Assembly: GCF_014332695.1 (NCBI RefSeq)
Contig: NZ_MBUA01000031.1
Span: forward strand, 1-64,000
Direction: 5' to 3'
From: Flavihumibacter stibioxidans
Lineage (GTDB): Bacteria; Bacteroidota; Bacteroidia; Chitinophagales; Chitinophagaceae
Length of the DNA stretch: 64,000 nt
Part shown: positions 17,596-27,634 of the stretch, in pieces
Layout: each line of letters starts with the position of its first letter
How positions within the stretch are numbered: the first letter of the stretch is position 1
Translations under genes and position numbers: made by a program
Notes under the pieces: generated by a model
Database searches by the model: none
What the model was told of the DNA's origin: nothing
The model's input: only the letters and a program-made list of their open reading frames with translations

Positions 17596-18996
17596 ATGAA
17601 AAAAAGCACCGGTTCCATTTTTAAATATTCCCTGTTATTTATCCTGGTTGCCGTTCTTGCCTATGGTGTGCGATACGCCTGGCAGGCCTTCCCGATCATT
17701 AGTGGATACAGTGCCAAAATGGTTTGTTCCTGTGTTTACCTGAGTGGCCGGACAGTTGCTTCCGTTGAAGGGGAAGAACTGGGGAATTACCCTTTAAGTC
17801 TGGCTGGTGTTAGCTTAAACAGAGAAGACAGTTCAGTAACCGCTACCGTTTTTGGAATGGCAAAACAAAAAGCGATTTTCAGGACCGGATTGGGGTGTAC
17901 GCTGCTCAACGAACTGAGTGAAGAGGAAGTGCGGAAACAGCCTGTTAAACTGGCAAGGGTTCCGGCCATTAATCCGGATACTGTTGCCTGGCCGATGGGT
18001 GATCTGTTGCCAGACAGTTTTCCGGCTGGTATTGACCGGCAGCGTTTGCGCGATGCCGTGCAATATGCCTTTACGGAACAGGACCAGGAAAAAAAATGGC
18101 GGACAAGGGCGGTAGTGGTTCTTTATGATGGACAACTGGTGGAGGAAAAGTATGCACCCGGCTTTGACCGTCATACCCGGCTCTTAAGCTGGTCCATGGC
18201 CAAAAGCGTAACCGGTGCCCTCGTTGGGATTCTTGTAAAACAGGGAAAACTGGATGTGAAAGCTCCGGCGCCGGTTCCAGCATGGAGATCAGTTAAGGAT
18301 GGCCGTGAACAAATTACACTAGAAAACCTGCTTCAACAGACTTCAGGCCTTGCGTTTGAGGAAAACTATTCCAAAGCTACCGATGCTACCAATATGCTGT
18401 TCAGGAAAGCCGATATGGGTGGATATACTGCTGAACATGCTCTTAAAGACAAACCGGGTTCCGTATTTTATTACAGCAGCGGGAATACCAATATTATTTC
18501 CGGTATTATCAGGCGAACAGTTGGGGAGGATGCCTACCAGGCATTTCCTGCTGAAGCCCTGTTTCATAAAACCGGTATGTACAGCGCCGTGATGGAACCC
18601 GATGCTGCGGGGAATTTTGTCGGCTCCTCCTATATGTTTGCCACTGCCCGCGACTGGGCAAGGTTTGGTCTGCTATATGCCCGGGATGGCTACTGGGACA
18701 ATGAAAGGATACTGCCGGAAGGCTGGGTACAACAAAGTTCCACACCAGTTTCGGTGGCACCCAAAGGGGAATATGGCTACCAGTTCTGGTTAAACGCAGG
18801 TAAACCCGCAGGATCCGGCAACCGTACCTTCCCGGCTTTGCCTGCCGATATGATCTATCTGAGCGGACATGAAAGCCAGATGGTAATGATCTTTCCTTCC
18901 AGGAAACTTGTAGTGGTAAGGTTGGGGCAGACTGCGGGGAGCAATTGGTTCGATACGGAAGGTTTTATGACCCGGGTGCTGGCGGCATTCCCCTGA
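17596..18996 (+). CDS. Membrane-anchored serine hydrolase (beta-lactamase/NylB-like, S12 fold)
   Basis: This 466-residue protein has one N-terminal membrane helix (about 10-31) and a periplasmic serine hydrolase domain (about 145-466). The SxxK motif is S200-M-A-K203 (LLSWSMAKSVTGALVG), and YYSSGN near 292-297 matches the second motif of 6-aminohexanoate-dimer-hydrolase-like enzymes. YLSGHESQMVMIFP near 415 takes the place of the KTG-type third motif. It is probably an esterase, amidase or peptidase of the cell envelope; the substrate is unknown. Catalytic residues look intact, in contrast to the family member at 42937-43986. Confidence 0.88.
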   Translation: MKKSTGSIFKYSLLFILVAVLAYGVRYAWQAFPIISGYSAKMVCSCVYLSGRTVASVEGEELGNYPLSLAGVSLNREDSSVTATVFGMAKQKAIFRTGLGCTLLNELSEEEVRKQPVKLARVPAINPDTVAWPMGDLLPDSFPAGIDRQRLRDAVQYAFTEQDQEKKWRTRAVVVLYDGQLVEEKYAPGFDRHTRLLSWSMAKSVTGALVGILVKQGKLDVKAPAPVPAWRSVKDGREQITLENLLQQTSGLAFEENYSKATDATNMLFRKADMGGYTAEHALKDKPGSVFYYSSGNTNIISGIIRRTVGEDAYQAFPAEALFHKTGMYSAVMEPDAAGNFVGSSYMFATARDWARFGLLYARDGYWDNERILPEGWVQQSSTPVSVAPKGEYGYQFWLNAGKPAGSGNRTFPALPADMIYLSGHESQMVMIFPSRKLVVVRLGQTAGSNWFDTEGFMTRVLAAFP

Positions 18997-19010
18997 GCAA
19001 AGACAACCTC

Positions 19011-20144
19011 TTAGTCCTGTATCCTTAACAGTTTCAGGCAAACCGGGTTACCGACTGTAACCACGGTTTCTGTGGGTGTAAGTAATCCGGTTGTTTCATT
19101 TCGCCGGAAAACCCTGAAATCATTGCTTTCCTGATTGGCAACCAGTATATACCTGCCGGTTGGTTCAATAACAAAGTTCCTGGGCTTGTTGCCGATTACA
19201 TCCTGAAATCCCGCCGGTGTGAGCATGCCTGTTTTTTTATTGACCCGGAAAATTGCCAGGTTGTTGGCCTGGTATCGGTTTGACGCATACAGGTGTTTCC
19301 CGTCGGGACTGAGGTGTATGTCAGCACTGCCACGGTCACCTGTATATCCTTCCGGATGTGCTTCCGCGCGTTGGATAGGCCTCATTTTCCCTTTATGGTA
19401 TTTCCAGGCGCTGACCTGGCCGGATAGTTCCTCCATCAGGTAAACCCATTTCCCATTGGGATGAAATTCGAGGTGCCTGGGGCCGCTTCCTCCCGGCACC
19501 ATGGCAATATGAGCAGGAACAGGATTAAGCGGGTTTGTTACAGCGTTCTCATTAAAGCGGTAGGCAATCACTTTATCGGTGCCAAGGTCTGAAACCAGCA
19601 AATGACGCTGGTCCGGACTCAAGATGGTTGAGTGTACATGAGGGGCATCCTGGCGGGCCTTGTTGGGACCATTACCCTCGTGTTGTATTACCTGGTAATT
19701 ATCCGACAGGCTACCATCCGCATTGACTGCATAGGCTACAAAATTGCCTCCGCCATAATTGGCTGCAATTACCCATTTTCGGTTATTGGATACTGTTATA
19801 TAGCATGGATAGTCGCCAAAAGACGGGCGCTTATTGAGGAAGGTCAGCCGCCCGCTGGCCTTGTCGAATGAGAATGCGCTGATTTGTCCGGGTTCTTTCC
19901 CTCCGCTTTCATTTACAGCATACAGAAAATTGCCGTCTGCCGACAAACTGAGATAGGAGGGTTGCTGAACTCCCTTTGCTGTATCTGCGGGGCTTATTTT
20001 TCCGGTGGCCGCATCAAATTTATACACATAAATTCCTTCACTGGTGCCTGTGGTATAGGTTCCCGTAAACAGGAAATATTGTTGTGCCTTTAACGCCTGT
20101 GTACCTGCAATGATAATAAAGGATAGTAGCAGTTTCTTAATCAT
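19011..20144 (-). CDS. Exported lactonase-family beta-propeller (6-phosphogluconolactonase-like)
   Basis: This 377-residue protein has a signal peptide (MIKKLLLSFIIIAGTQALKA) and a seven-bladed propeller of the lactonase family (PF10282 type). Typical marks: GTYTTGTSEGIYVYKFD near residue 29, PSYLSLSADGNFLYAVNE near 62, ISAFSFDKASGRLTFLN near 88 and HVHSTILSPDQRHLLVSDLG near 168. Cytosolic members hydrolyse 6-phosphogluconolactone; an exported one in Bacteroidota more likely acts on another lactone or has a binding role. The DnaJ-like gene lies 9 bp upstream in the same direction, so the two may form an operon. Confidence 0.88.
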   Translation of the reverse strand: MIKKLLLSFIIIAGTQALKAQQYFLFTGTYTTGTSEGIYVYKFDAATGKISPADTAKGVQQPSYLSLSADGNFLYAVNESGGKEPGQISAFSFDKASGRLTFLNKRPSFGDYPCYITVSNNRKWVIAANYGGGNFVAYAVNADGSLSDNYQVIQHEGNGPNKARQDAPHVHSTILSPDQRHLLVSDLGTDKVIAYRFNENAVTNPLNPVPAHIAMVPGGSGPRHLEFHPNGKWVYLMEELSGQVSAWKYHKGKMRPIQRAEAHPEGYTGDRGSADIHLSPDGKHLYASNRYQANNLAIFRVNKKTGMLTPAGFQDVIGNKPRNFVIEPTGRYILVANQESNDFRVFRRNETTGLLTPTETVVTVGNPVCLKLLRIQD

Positions 20145-20153
20145 GCCTGGGGG

Positions 20154-20804
20154 TTATGCAATTTTATAAATGATGTAACTTAAGGCTAAAGCTATTAAAA
20201 TCATCACGAATCCCTTGTACTTATCCCAGAGATATTGGTTTCTTTTATCTTTTACTGTTTCATGAATACGAAGTATTAGTTCATTGTCTGCACCGGCAAT
20301 GCGGACCAGCTTTTGAGCGAAAGGAGGGATATAACTAAAGGGCATTGGCTGCAGGCAGGATAATACTGCCATCACCAGTTTTGTATTAATAACCGGCTGG
20401 CCGGCTTTTGCCAAAACTTCCAGGTGTTTGTCATTCAGCAATTGTTCCAGGGTTCGGTTCAATGCCTGGTGGTCCATCCGGAACATATCCATTTTGGCTA
20501 CTTCCCGCCGGATTTTCAAGGTTTCCTGCAGTAGTAACTCAGGGGTTACAGTGATGGGGGTGGAGAACCGGTTGGTATTTCCGGCGACCTGCCTTCTTTT
20601 CTGGTGGTATTCGCTGCGTTTGATGGGGTTGGACAGGACTTCGTATGCTTCCTGGATTTCGCGGAAATGCTGGGTGGCAAAAGGATTGCCGATATTTTTG
20701 TCGGGGTGGTACCGCATTGCCAGTTTCCGGAATGCCTTTTTTATGGCTGCATCCGTAGAATCCGGCGAGATTTCCAATATTTCATAATAATCCTTTACGG
20801 GCAT
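20154..20804 (-). CDS. DnaJ-domain protein with C-terminal membrane anchor
   Basis: This 216-residue protein has an N-terminal J-domain (about residues 4-70) with the HPD motif in YHPDKN near residue 34, which stimulates Hsp70 ATPase. It lacks the Gly/Phe region, zinc finger and C-terminal substrate domains of true DnaJ. The central ~120 residues are helical and unassigned, and a final hydrophobic segment (GFVMILIALALSYIIYKIA) should anchor it in the membrane, with the J-domain in the cytoplasm. It probably recruits DnaK to a membrane-associated client, which is unknown. Confidence 0.88.
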   Translation of the reverse strand: MPVKDYYEILEISPDSTDAAIKKAFRKLAMRYHPDKNIGNPFATQHFREIQEAYEVLSNPIKRSEYHQKRRQVAGNTNRFSTPITVTPELLLQETLKIRREVAKMDMFRMDHQALNRTLEQLLNDKHLEVLAKAGQPVINTKLVMAVLSCLQPMPFSYIPPFAQKLVRIAGADNELILRIHETVKDKRNQYLWDKYKGFVMILIALALSYIIYKIA

Positions 20805-20918
20805 AGCTGAATTACGAAGATAATCTGTGGGTGGTATTTTGTCACTTTGAATAAGAAATATGAAATTGGTCCGTTTTTAGTAATGAGCATTGATCTGATA
20901 TCCATTTAAAACTACAGA

Positions 20919-21806
20919 ATGTTTAAACAGTGTGTGGTGGCTTTGTGTTCCACCTTGATGGCAGGTTTCCTGGTTTCATGTGATTCAGGACAGCCTCAGG
21001 CAACAGCCAATATCGTGATGGCTGCAAAGGCTGGGAAAGAGGAAAAAAAAGAAGCAGGTTCCTTCCCTGTTCCACTCGAAAAACTGGCAGTTCCGGAAGC
21101 GGAAATTATAATGTCCCGGCCACAGGTTCCCATACTTTGTTATCACCAGGTGAGAGATTACCGGCCTGCTGACTCCAAATCCGCCCGCGATTACATCGTT
21201 CCGGTTGCAGCTTTCAGGGAACAGATGAAAGCGCTCTCCGACAGTGGTTATACAACTATTCTGCCGGAACAGTTGTACCGTTACCTGGTTGCTGGTGAGC
21301 CTTTGCCGCAAAAACCTGTGATCATCAGTTTTGATGATGGCTGTGATGAACAGTTCCCTATAACTGCAGAAATACTGGATCCACTGAATTTCAAGGCCGC
21401 ATTTTTTATCATGACGGTATCTGTGAACCGGCCCAATTTTATGACCGGCGGGCAAATCAGGGAATTGGCCGAAAAAGGACATTCCATTGGTTTGCATACC
21501 TGGGACCATCATAATGTAAAGAAATATGCAGGCGATGACTGGGTAACCCAGGTGGAGAAACCCAAATTACAACTAGAAAAAATCACCGGCAGACCCATAC
21601 AATTCTTCGCATATCCATTCGGGTTATGGAATGAAGCCGCCGTTCCGGAACTTAAATCCCGGGGGATGATTGCTGCTTTCCAGCTATCAACCCCCAGGGA
21701 TCAGTCATCCCCCCTGCATACCATCCGTCGGATTATTGTAACCGGCGACTGGAGTGGTCCGCAGCTGATAAAAAGGATGTCATCTTCTTTTGATGGCGGA
21801 AAATAA
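20919..21806 (+). CDS. Lipoprotein polysaccharide deacetylase (NodB/CE4 family)
   Basis: This 295-residue protein has a lipoprotein signal (lipobox LVSC, Cys near residue 21), a spacer, then a NodB homology domain (about 65-290). Motif 1 is ISFDDG (metal and catalytic Asp) near residue 134, motif 2 is HTWDHH near 191 (H-x3-H metal ligands), and FAYPFG near 229 is motif 3. CE4 enzymes remove N- or O-acetyl groups from peptidoglycan, chitin-like or exopolysaccharide chains. The substrate is unknown; an envelope location is clear. Confidence 0.9.
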   Translation: MFKQCVVALCSTLMAGFLVSCDSGQPQATANIVMAAKAGKEEKKEAGSFPVPLEKLAVPEAEIIMSRPQVPILCYHQVRDYRPADSKSARDYIVPVAAFREQMKALSDSGYTTILPEQLYRYLVAGEPLPQKPVIISFDDGCDEQFPITAEILDPLNFKAAFFIMTVSVNRPNFMTGGQIRELAEKGHSIGLHTWDHHNVKKYAGDDWVTQVEKPKLQLEKITGRPIQFFAYPFGLWNEAAVPELKSRGMIAAFQLSTPRDQSSPLHTIRRIIVTGDWSGPQLIKRMSSSFDGGK

Positions 21807-21811
21807 GCTCA

Positions 21812-24688
21812 TCACTCTTCCGCGTAAGAACTTACCGGCTCACAGGTGCAGATCAGGTTACGGTCTCCCACGGTATTATTCACCCTGCTGATACTCGGCC
21901 AGAATTTGTTTGCTTTTACATACTCGAGGGGATAAGCAGCCTGCTGCCTGCTGTAAGGTCTTGTCCACTCATCGGCGGTCACAACAAACTGTGTATGGGG
22001 TGCATGTTTCAGGATATTATTTGATTTATCGGCCTGGCCGTTTTCGATTGCTGCAATCTCCTTGCGGATGGACAGCAATGCATCACAGAACCTGTCCAGT
22101 TCGGCCTTGTCCTCACTTTCTGTTGGTTCGATCATGATGGTTCCCGGAACAGGGAAACTGAGGGTGGGTGCATGGAATCCGTAATCCATCAAACGCTTGG
22201 CCACATCTTCCGCTTCAACACCTGCAGAGGTTTTGAAGGGGCGAAGATCAACGATGAATTCGTGGGCGCATGTCCCGTTATGGCCGGTGTACAGGATCGG
22301 GAAAGACTGTTCAAGTCTTGCCTTCATGTAATTGGCATTCAGGATGGCATATTCGGTGGCTTTCTTTAAACCCTCAGCACCCAGCATCCTGCAATAGGCA
22401 TAACTGATCAGGAGGATGGAAGCGGATCCGTAAGGGGCAGCAGAAACAGCTCCGTTGGAAACTTTGTCGCCCCTTGTAATCCAATGCCCGGGGAGGTGGG
22501 GGGCAAGATGCGACTTTACACAGATGGGCCCCATTCCGGGACCACCACCACCATGCGGAATAGCAAATGTTTTATGCAGGTTGAGGTGACAAACATCGGC
22601 ACCGATCAGACCGGGCGATGTAAGTCCCACCTGGGCATTCATATTCGCACCATCCATATAGACCTGGCCGCCATGCTGGTGAACGATCTCACAGATTTCT
22701 TTTACACTTTCCTCAAAAATACCGTAGGTACTGGGGTAGGTGATCATGGTGCCTGCAAGGTTGGCACTGTATTGTTCAGCTTTTGCCCTGAAGTCGGCCA
22801 CATCGATATAACCGTTTTCCAAAGCTTTCACCACAACCACTTTCATGCCGGCCATAACAGCAGAGGCCGGATTGGTGCCATGAGCGGAAATTGGAATGAG
22901 TATCACATTCCTGTGGGCATCACCGTTAGCAAGGTGGAAGTTACGGATGGTCAGTAATCCGGCGTACTCGCCCTGTGCACCGCTGTTCGGCTGCATGCTG
23001 CAGGCATCGAAACCGGTAATATTACAGAGGAAGTCAGACAGGTCCTTTATGATTTTTTGGTAACCTGCGGCCTGGTCAACCGGAACAAAGGGATGTATCC
23101 TGCTGAAATGGCTCCAGCTAAGCGGCATCATTTCTGTTGCTGCGTTAAGTTTCATGGTACAGCTTCCCAGGGAAATCATGGAAGTGTTCAGGGAGAGATC
23201 CTTGTTTTCCAGGGATTTGATATAACGCATCATCTGGCTTTCACTCCTGTGACTATTGAAAACAGGATGTGTCATGAATTCAGAAGTGCGGGTAAGAGCG
23301 GTTGGTATGTTTTCCAGTGATGCTTCATGGTTAATGTTCACCACAGCGGTGAATTGTCCGATGCTGGCTGCAAACACCCCGATAATATCCAGGATATCTG
23401 ACTGGGTAGTTGTTTCATCAAGGGATATCCCTACGATATTCCCGCCCTTGTAATGGAAGTTCATCTGGTTGGCCAGGGCATGTGTACGGAGTTCTTCCGC
23501 ATCTTTTACCTCAATGGTTAAGGTATCAAAATAGCTGTTATTAAGGATGGTAAATCCGAGAGATGATAATTCTGCAGCGAGTGACCTGGTTAGTAAGGTA
23601 ACCCTTTTGGCAATTGCCTTCAACCCGTCCGGTCCATGGTAAACAGCATACATGGCGGCCATATTGGCCAGCAGGGCCTGTGCGGTGCAGATATTGGAAG
23701 TGGCTTTTTCGCGCTTGATATGTTGTTCGCGGGTTTGAAGGGCCATGCGAAGGGCACGGTTGTTGGATGCGTCTACACTCACCCCGATGATCCGGCCGGG
23801 TAAAGCCCTTTTGAATTCGTCTTTGGCACTGAAGAATGCGGCATGCGGGCCACCATATCCGAGAGGCACCCCAAATCGCTGGGCCGAACCCAATGCTACA
23901 TCTGCTCCCAGTTCGCCGGGAGAAGTGAGCAGTGTAAGGGCCAGCAGGTCTGTAGCCATGGCGATATAACCACCAACAGCATGAATGCTGTTAATAAAGG
24001 TTCGGTAATCTTCAATGCTTCCCTTGTCATTTGGATATTGTACCAATGCCCCGAAATAGGTGTTATCTATAACGGCAGTTCTGTAATCACCGAAAACAAC
24101 CTCAATTCCGATTGGGGTGGCACGGGTGATCAACAGGTCTTTTGTTTGGGTGAACACATCGTTGTCGACAAAAAACCTGGGCTGGCTGATCAGGTCAGTT
24201 TTATTCACCTGGTGGAAGAACATGTTCATGGCTTCTGCTGCAGCAGTGGCTTCATCCAGCAGGGAGGCATTGGCAAGGGGTAATCCGGTAAGGTCACTCA
24301 CCATTGTCTGATAATTCAGCAGGCTTTCCAGGCGGCCTTGCGAGATTTCAGCCTGGTAGGGAGTATATTGTGTATACCATCCCGGGTTTTCAAAAATGTT
24401 CCGCAGGATGACACTGGGTGTGAGGGTATCATAATACCCCTGGCCGATAAAACTGCGGAATACTTTGTTTTGTAAAGAAATTTCTTTCAGTTCCTTCAGT
24501 AATTGTGCCTCGCTGACAGCATCCGGAACGGAAAGGGCGCCTGACTTGCGAATATTGGCCGGAACGGTTTTGCCGATCAGTTCCTCCAGGGTAGAAGACC
24601 CTGTGGCAGCTAATAATTCATTGGTGGTTGACAGGGTGCCGATGTGACGGGCTAAAAATTCATTCGACTGCGACTGGAATAAATTCAT
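21812..24688 (-). CDS. gcvP: Glycine dehydrogenase (decarboxylating), P-protein of the glycine cleavage system
   Basis: This 958-residue fused P-protein (both halves in one chain) decarboxylates glycine with pyridoxal phosphate and passes the aminomethyl group to lipoyl H-protein. The PLP lysine motif is in [18 protein letters not shown] near residue 690. I place the start at 24688 ([17 protein letters not shown]), which matches the family N-terminus; an upstream in-frame start at 24730 would lie within the promoter. gcvT and gcvH are not in the window, so the genes are dispersed. The promoter shares 16 bp with that of ahcY. Confidence 0.96.
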   Translation of the reverse strand: MNLFQSQSNEFLARHIGTLSTTNELLAATGSSTLEELIGKTVPANIRKSGALSVPDAVSEAQLLKELKEISLQNKVFRSFIGQGYYDTLTPSVILRNIFENPGWYTQYTPYQAEISQGRLESLLNYQTMVSDLTGLPLANASLLDEATAAAEAMNMFFHQVNKTDLISQPRFFVDNDVFTQTKDLLITRATPIGIEVVFGDYRTAVIDNTYFGALVQYPNDKGSIEDYRTFINSIHAVGGYIAMATDLLALTLLTSPGELGADVALGSAQRFGVPLGYGGPHAAFFSAKDEFKRALPGRIIGVSVDASNNRALRMALQTREQHIKREKATSNICTAQALLANMAAMYAVYHGPDGLKAIAKRVTLLTRSLAAELSSLGFTILNNSYFDTLTIEVKDAEELRTHALANQMNFHYKGGNIVGISLDETTTQSDILDIIGVFAASIGQFTAVVNINHEASLENIPTALTRTSEFMTHPVFNSHRSESQMMRYIKSLENKDLSLNTSMISLGSCTMKLNAATEMMPLSWSHFSRIHPFVPVDQAAGYQKIIKDLSDFLCNITGFDACSMQPNSGAQGEYAGLLTIRNFHLANGDAHRNVILIPISAHGTNPASAVMAGMKVVVVKALENGYIDVADFRAKAEQYSANLAGTMITYPSTYGIFEESVKEICEIVHQHGGQVYMDGANMNAQVGLTSPGLIGADVCHLNLHKTFAIPHGGGGPGMGPICVKSHLAPHLPGHWITRGDKVSNGAVSAAPYGSASILLISYAYCRMLGAEGLKKATEYAILNANYMKARLEQSFPILYTGHNGTCAHEFIVDLRPFKTSAGVEAEDVAKRLMDYGFHAPTLSFPVPGTIMIEPTESEDKAELDRFCDALLSIRKEIAAIENGQADKSNNILKHAPHTQFVVTADEWTRPYSRQQAAYPLEYVKANKFWPSISRVNNTVGDRNLICTCEPVSSYAEE

Positions 24689-24717
24689 AAAATGTGTGAT
24701 TGACCTGTTTACGGATG

Positions 24718-24733
24718 CGCAAAGGTACAAATT
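24718..24733 (-). promoter_or_regulatory. gcvP promoter -7 region (16 bp shared with ahcY)
   Basis: On the minus strand this reads AATTTGTACCTTTGCG, containing TACCTTTG (TAnnTTTG) at 24727-24720. The identical 16 bases lie upstream of ahcY (63137-63152). No -33 TTTG is present at the standard spacing here, unlike at ahcY. Expected leader about 27 bases before the ATG at 24688. Confidence 0.6.
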
Positions 24734-24881
24734 GGCCGGCAGACTAACAGCTGTTTGTTGAATCGTTCAGGCAATCGTTTGTCCGGCTGCCAGGTTTTCT
24801 GTCTGCCCGTAACTGGTTTCCTGGCCGGCTGTCCGGATCGGTAAATACCCGTCGGGTGGAATTTTGTCGTTTCTTTGCGGC

Positions 24882-25364
24882 ATGTCGGATTTGATGCAAA
24901 ATTGGCAAAAGAAATCAGCTGAAAGGCAGAAACAATACAGGAATTTTCTGCAATCGGCCAATAAAAACAAAGTGCTGAAAGCGCTTCCGCACCTCCATGA
25001 AGAGGCTTTTGAAAAGATCAATTGCCTTGACTGTGCTGCCTGCTGCAAAAATTATTCCCCCAGGTTCAAAACCACCGATATCAAACGGATCAGCAAAGCT
25101 CTTCGGATGAAGGAAAGCGTTTTTATTGAGACCTATCTGCGGCTGGATGAAGAAGGTGATTATGTTGTGCGGACCACGCCCTGTCCTTTTCTGGGGGCTG
25201 ATAATTATTGTTCCATCTACGAGGACAGGCCATCTGACTGCGAAAGGTTTCCCTATACCGATGAGGATGTGATCCTTAAGCGAATTCCGCTTACACTAAA
25301 AAACAGCAGTTTCTGTCCGGCAGTTTATTATGTGCTGGAAAAACTGATTACCACCATCAGGTAG
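24882..25364 (+). CDS. YkgJ-family cysteine-cluster protein
   Basis: This 160-residue cytosolic protein has eight or so conserved cysteines in two groups, NCLDCAACCKNYSPRF near residue 44 and CPFLGADNYCSIYEDRPSDC near 102-121, the pattern of the YkgJ/UPF0153 family thought to bind zinc or an Fe-S cluster. Function is not established. The ATG at 24882 is preferred over TTG at 24864, because the latter overlaps a -7-like box (TTTCTTTG, 24870-24877) ending 4 bases before the ATG. Confidence 0.88.
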   Translation: MSDLMQNWQKKSAERQKQYRNFLQSANKNKVLKALPHLHEEAFEKINCLDCAACCKNYSPRFKTTDIKRISKALRMKESVFIETYLRLDEEGDYVVRTTPCPFLGADNYCSIYEDRPSDCERFPYTDEDVILKRIPLTLKNSSFCPAVYYVLEKLITTIR

Positions 25365-25402
25365 GAAGATTAAAATCAAAGTCAAACCCGATATTTGCGC
25401 AT

Positions 25403-27634
25403 ATGGCGCACCTACCGTTATTGATGAAGGACCTTGCCCTGATCCTGGGGGCTGCTGCGATCACCACGCTAATCTTCCGGCGGTTAAAGCAACCCCTTGT
25501 ACTTGGTTATGTGATAGCCGGATTACTGGTAGGCCCCCATTTCAGTTTCTTTCCCACAGTTGGCGACCCTGAAAACATCAAGATCTGGGCGGATATTGGT
25601 GTTGTCATTCTTCTTTTCAGCCTGGGGCTCGAATTCAGTTTTAAAAAACTGATGCGTGTTGGCGGATCAGCATCCATCGCAGGAATATTTGAAATCAGCA
25701 GTATGTTGTTGCTGGGTTATATAACCGGTACCATGCTGGGCTGGTCACAAATGAACAGCATATTTCTCGGCGGAATTATTGCCATCTCCTCCACCACCAT
25801 TATCATCAGGGCCTTTGATGAGCAGGGCATGAAAGCCACCAGTTTCGCTGGCCTGGTTATGGGCATGCTGGTAATAGAAGATATCGTGGCGGTATTGCTG
25901 ATGGTTTTGCTGTCCACCGTGGCTGTAAGTCAGCAGTTTTCCGGTGTTGCCCTGCTGATCGAAGTGGTAAAGCTGCTCTTTTTCCTGAGTCTTTGGTTCC
26001 TGAGTGGCATTCTGATCCTGCCAAGTTTTTTCCGTTGGGTGGGGAAATGGCTGAATGAGGAAACATTACTGATCATTGCACTTGGACTTTGCCTTGCCAT
26101 GGTTTTGCTGGCAACTCAAATGGGATTTTCTGCTGCACTGGGTGCTTTTATCATGGGCTCGGTATTGGCTGAAACCTCACAGGCGGAAACAATCGAACAC
26201 CAGATGCAGCCTGTTAAGAATCTTTTTGGCGCCATCTTCTTTGTATCGGTCGGTATGTTGATTGACCCGGTACTGCTGTGGAAATATAAATGGCCGGTAT
26301 TGCTGATAACCATCGCAGTTATGCTGGGGAAAACCATCTTCGTTACCATCGGTTCATTCATATCAGGACAACCCCTGAAACAGAGTCTCCAGGCAGGCAT
26401 GAGTATGTCACAGATAGGGGAATTTTCATTCATCATTGCCACACTGGGGGTATCCCTGGGTGTTACAGAAGATTTTCTTTACCCTATTGCCGTTGGAGTG
26501 TCGGTCATCACCACCTTTACCACACCATTTATGATCAGGGCTTCCCAACCAATCTACCTCCTGATTGATGAAAAACTTCCACAGAAGTGGAGGAACCGCC
26601 TGAATCGTTACAGCAGCAGTGCACAGCAGTTACCGGCTGAGGCCGATTGGAAAGTTGTATTCAGGGGCTATTTTATTGCCATCGCCCTTAACTCGGTGGT
26701 GATATTGGCGGTAATGTTCCTGGCAGTTCGTTTCCTTGACCCGTGGCTGGTAAAACACCTTGGAAACGAATTGTTTTCACACATACTTACGGTGATAGTT
26801 ACCCTGATAATTTCGGCTCCTTTTATATGGGCACTGACCATCAAAAAATTGCATCGGGGGAGCTACACCAGCCTTTGGCTGAACAGCCAGCTGAACCATG
26901 GTCCGCTGGTGTTGGTGGAGGTCATCCGGAACCTGCTTGCAGTACTTTACCTGTTCCTCCTGCTGAACCAGTTGTTTCCGGTTAATGTAGCCTTTTTCGG
27001 TTCGGTCATCACCCTGGCTGTTGTGCTGGTGATTTTTTCCCGCAAGTTGCAGGCATTTTATGCCCGTATTGAAAAGAGGTTTATGACGAACCTGCATCAT
27101 CGCGAACTGATGCAAAATACCGGTGCGAAAAGTACGCTGACTCCCTGGGATGCCCACCTGGCGCATTTTGTCATCCGCCCCGAAGCCGCCTGTGTGGGAA
27201 AAAGTCTCCAAACCCTCGCCTGGCGCGAAAGGTTCGGTATCAATGTGGCTTCCATTGAAAGAGGGGCTAAAATGATTACAACTCCCAATCGCGATGAACT
27301 CGTTTTCCCCTTTGATAAATTGGCAGTGATCGGAACCGACCAGCAACTGCAGCAGTTTCGCCAGATAGTGGAACCTGCTGTTCCCATCAAACTGGAAGAG
27401 GCCGAAGAAGATATCAGGCTGATGAAAATAAAGGTGGATGAACACAACCTGCTGAAAGGGAAAACCATCCGCCACTCGGGCGTCAGGGAAATGACCAACG
27501 GGCTGGTCGTTGGTATTGAAAGAAATGGAGAAAGAATTCTGAATCCCGATTCAACCATGGTTTTTGAATGGGATGATATTGTGTGGATCGTGGGTGAACG
27601 GAACAAGATACTGGAATTGACAGCCAAGGCTTAA
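25403..27634 (+). CDS. CPA2 (Kef-type) cation/proton antiporter with TrkA-C domains
   Basis: This 743-residue membrane protein has an N-terminal CPA2 antiporter domain (about 1-385, 12-13 helices; VLGYVIAGLLVGPHF near 33, LLFSLGLEFSF near 72, SSTTIIIRAFDEQGMK near 130). A further block of about four or five helices (about 420-545) follows, then two TrkA-C-type regulatory domains (about 570-655 and 665-743), but no NAD-binding TrkA-N domain. It probably exchanges K+ or Na+ for H+. Its stop overlaps that of the convergent MFS gene (TTAA at 27631-27634). A -7-like GATATTTG ends 5 bases before the ATG. Confidence 0.9.
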   Translation: MAHLPLLMKDLALILGAAAITTLIFRRLKQPLVLGYVIAGLLVGPHFSFFPTVGDPENIKIWADIGVVILLFSLGLEFSFKKLMRVGGSASIAGIFEISSMLLLGYITGTMLGWSQMNSIFLGGIIAISSTTIIIRAFDEQGMKATSFAGLVMGMLVIEDIVAVLLMVLLSTVAVSQQFSGVALLIEVVKLLFFLSLWFLSGILILPSFFRWVGKWLNEETLLIIALGLCLAMVLLATQMGFSAALGAFIMGSVLAETSQAETIEHQMQPVKNLFGAIFFVSVGMLIDPVLLWKYKWPVLLITIAVMLGKTIFVTIGSFISGQPLKQSLQAGMSMSQIGEFSFIIATLGVSLGVTEDFLYPIAVGVSVITTFTTPFMIRASQPIYLLIDEKLPQKWRNRLNRYSSSAQQLPAEADWKVVFRGYFIAIALNSVVILAVMFLAVRFLDPWLVKHLGNELFSHILTVIVTLIISAPFIWALTIKKLHRGSYTSLWLNSQLNHGPLVLVEVIRNLLAVLYLFLLLNQLFPVNVAFFGSVITLAVVLVIFSRKLQAFYARIEKRFMTNLHHRELMQNTGAKSTLTPWDAHLAHFVIRPEAACVGKSLQTLAWRERFGINVASIERGAKMITTPNRDELVFPFDKLAVIGTDQQLQQFRQIVEPAVPIKLEEAEEDIRLMKIKVDEHNLLKGKTIRHSGVREMTNGLVVGIERNGERILNPDSTMVFEWDDIVWIVGERNKILELTAKA

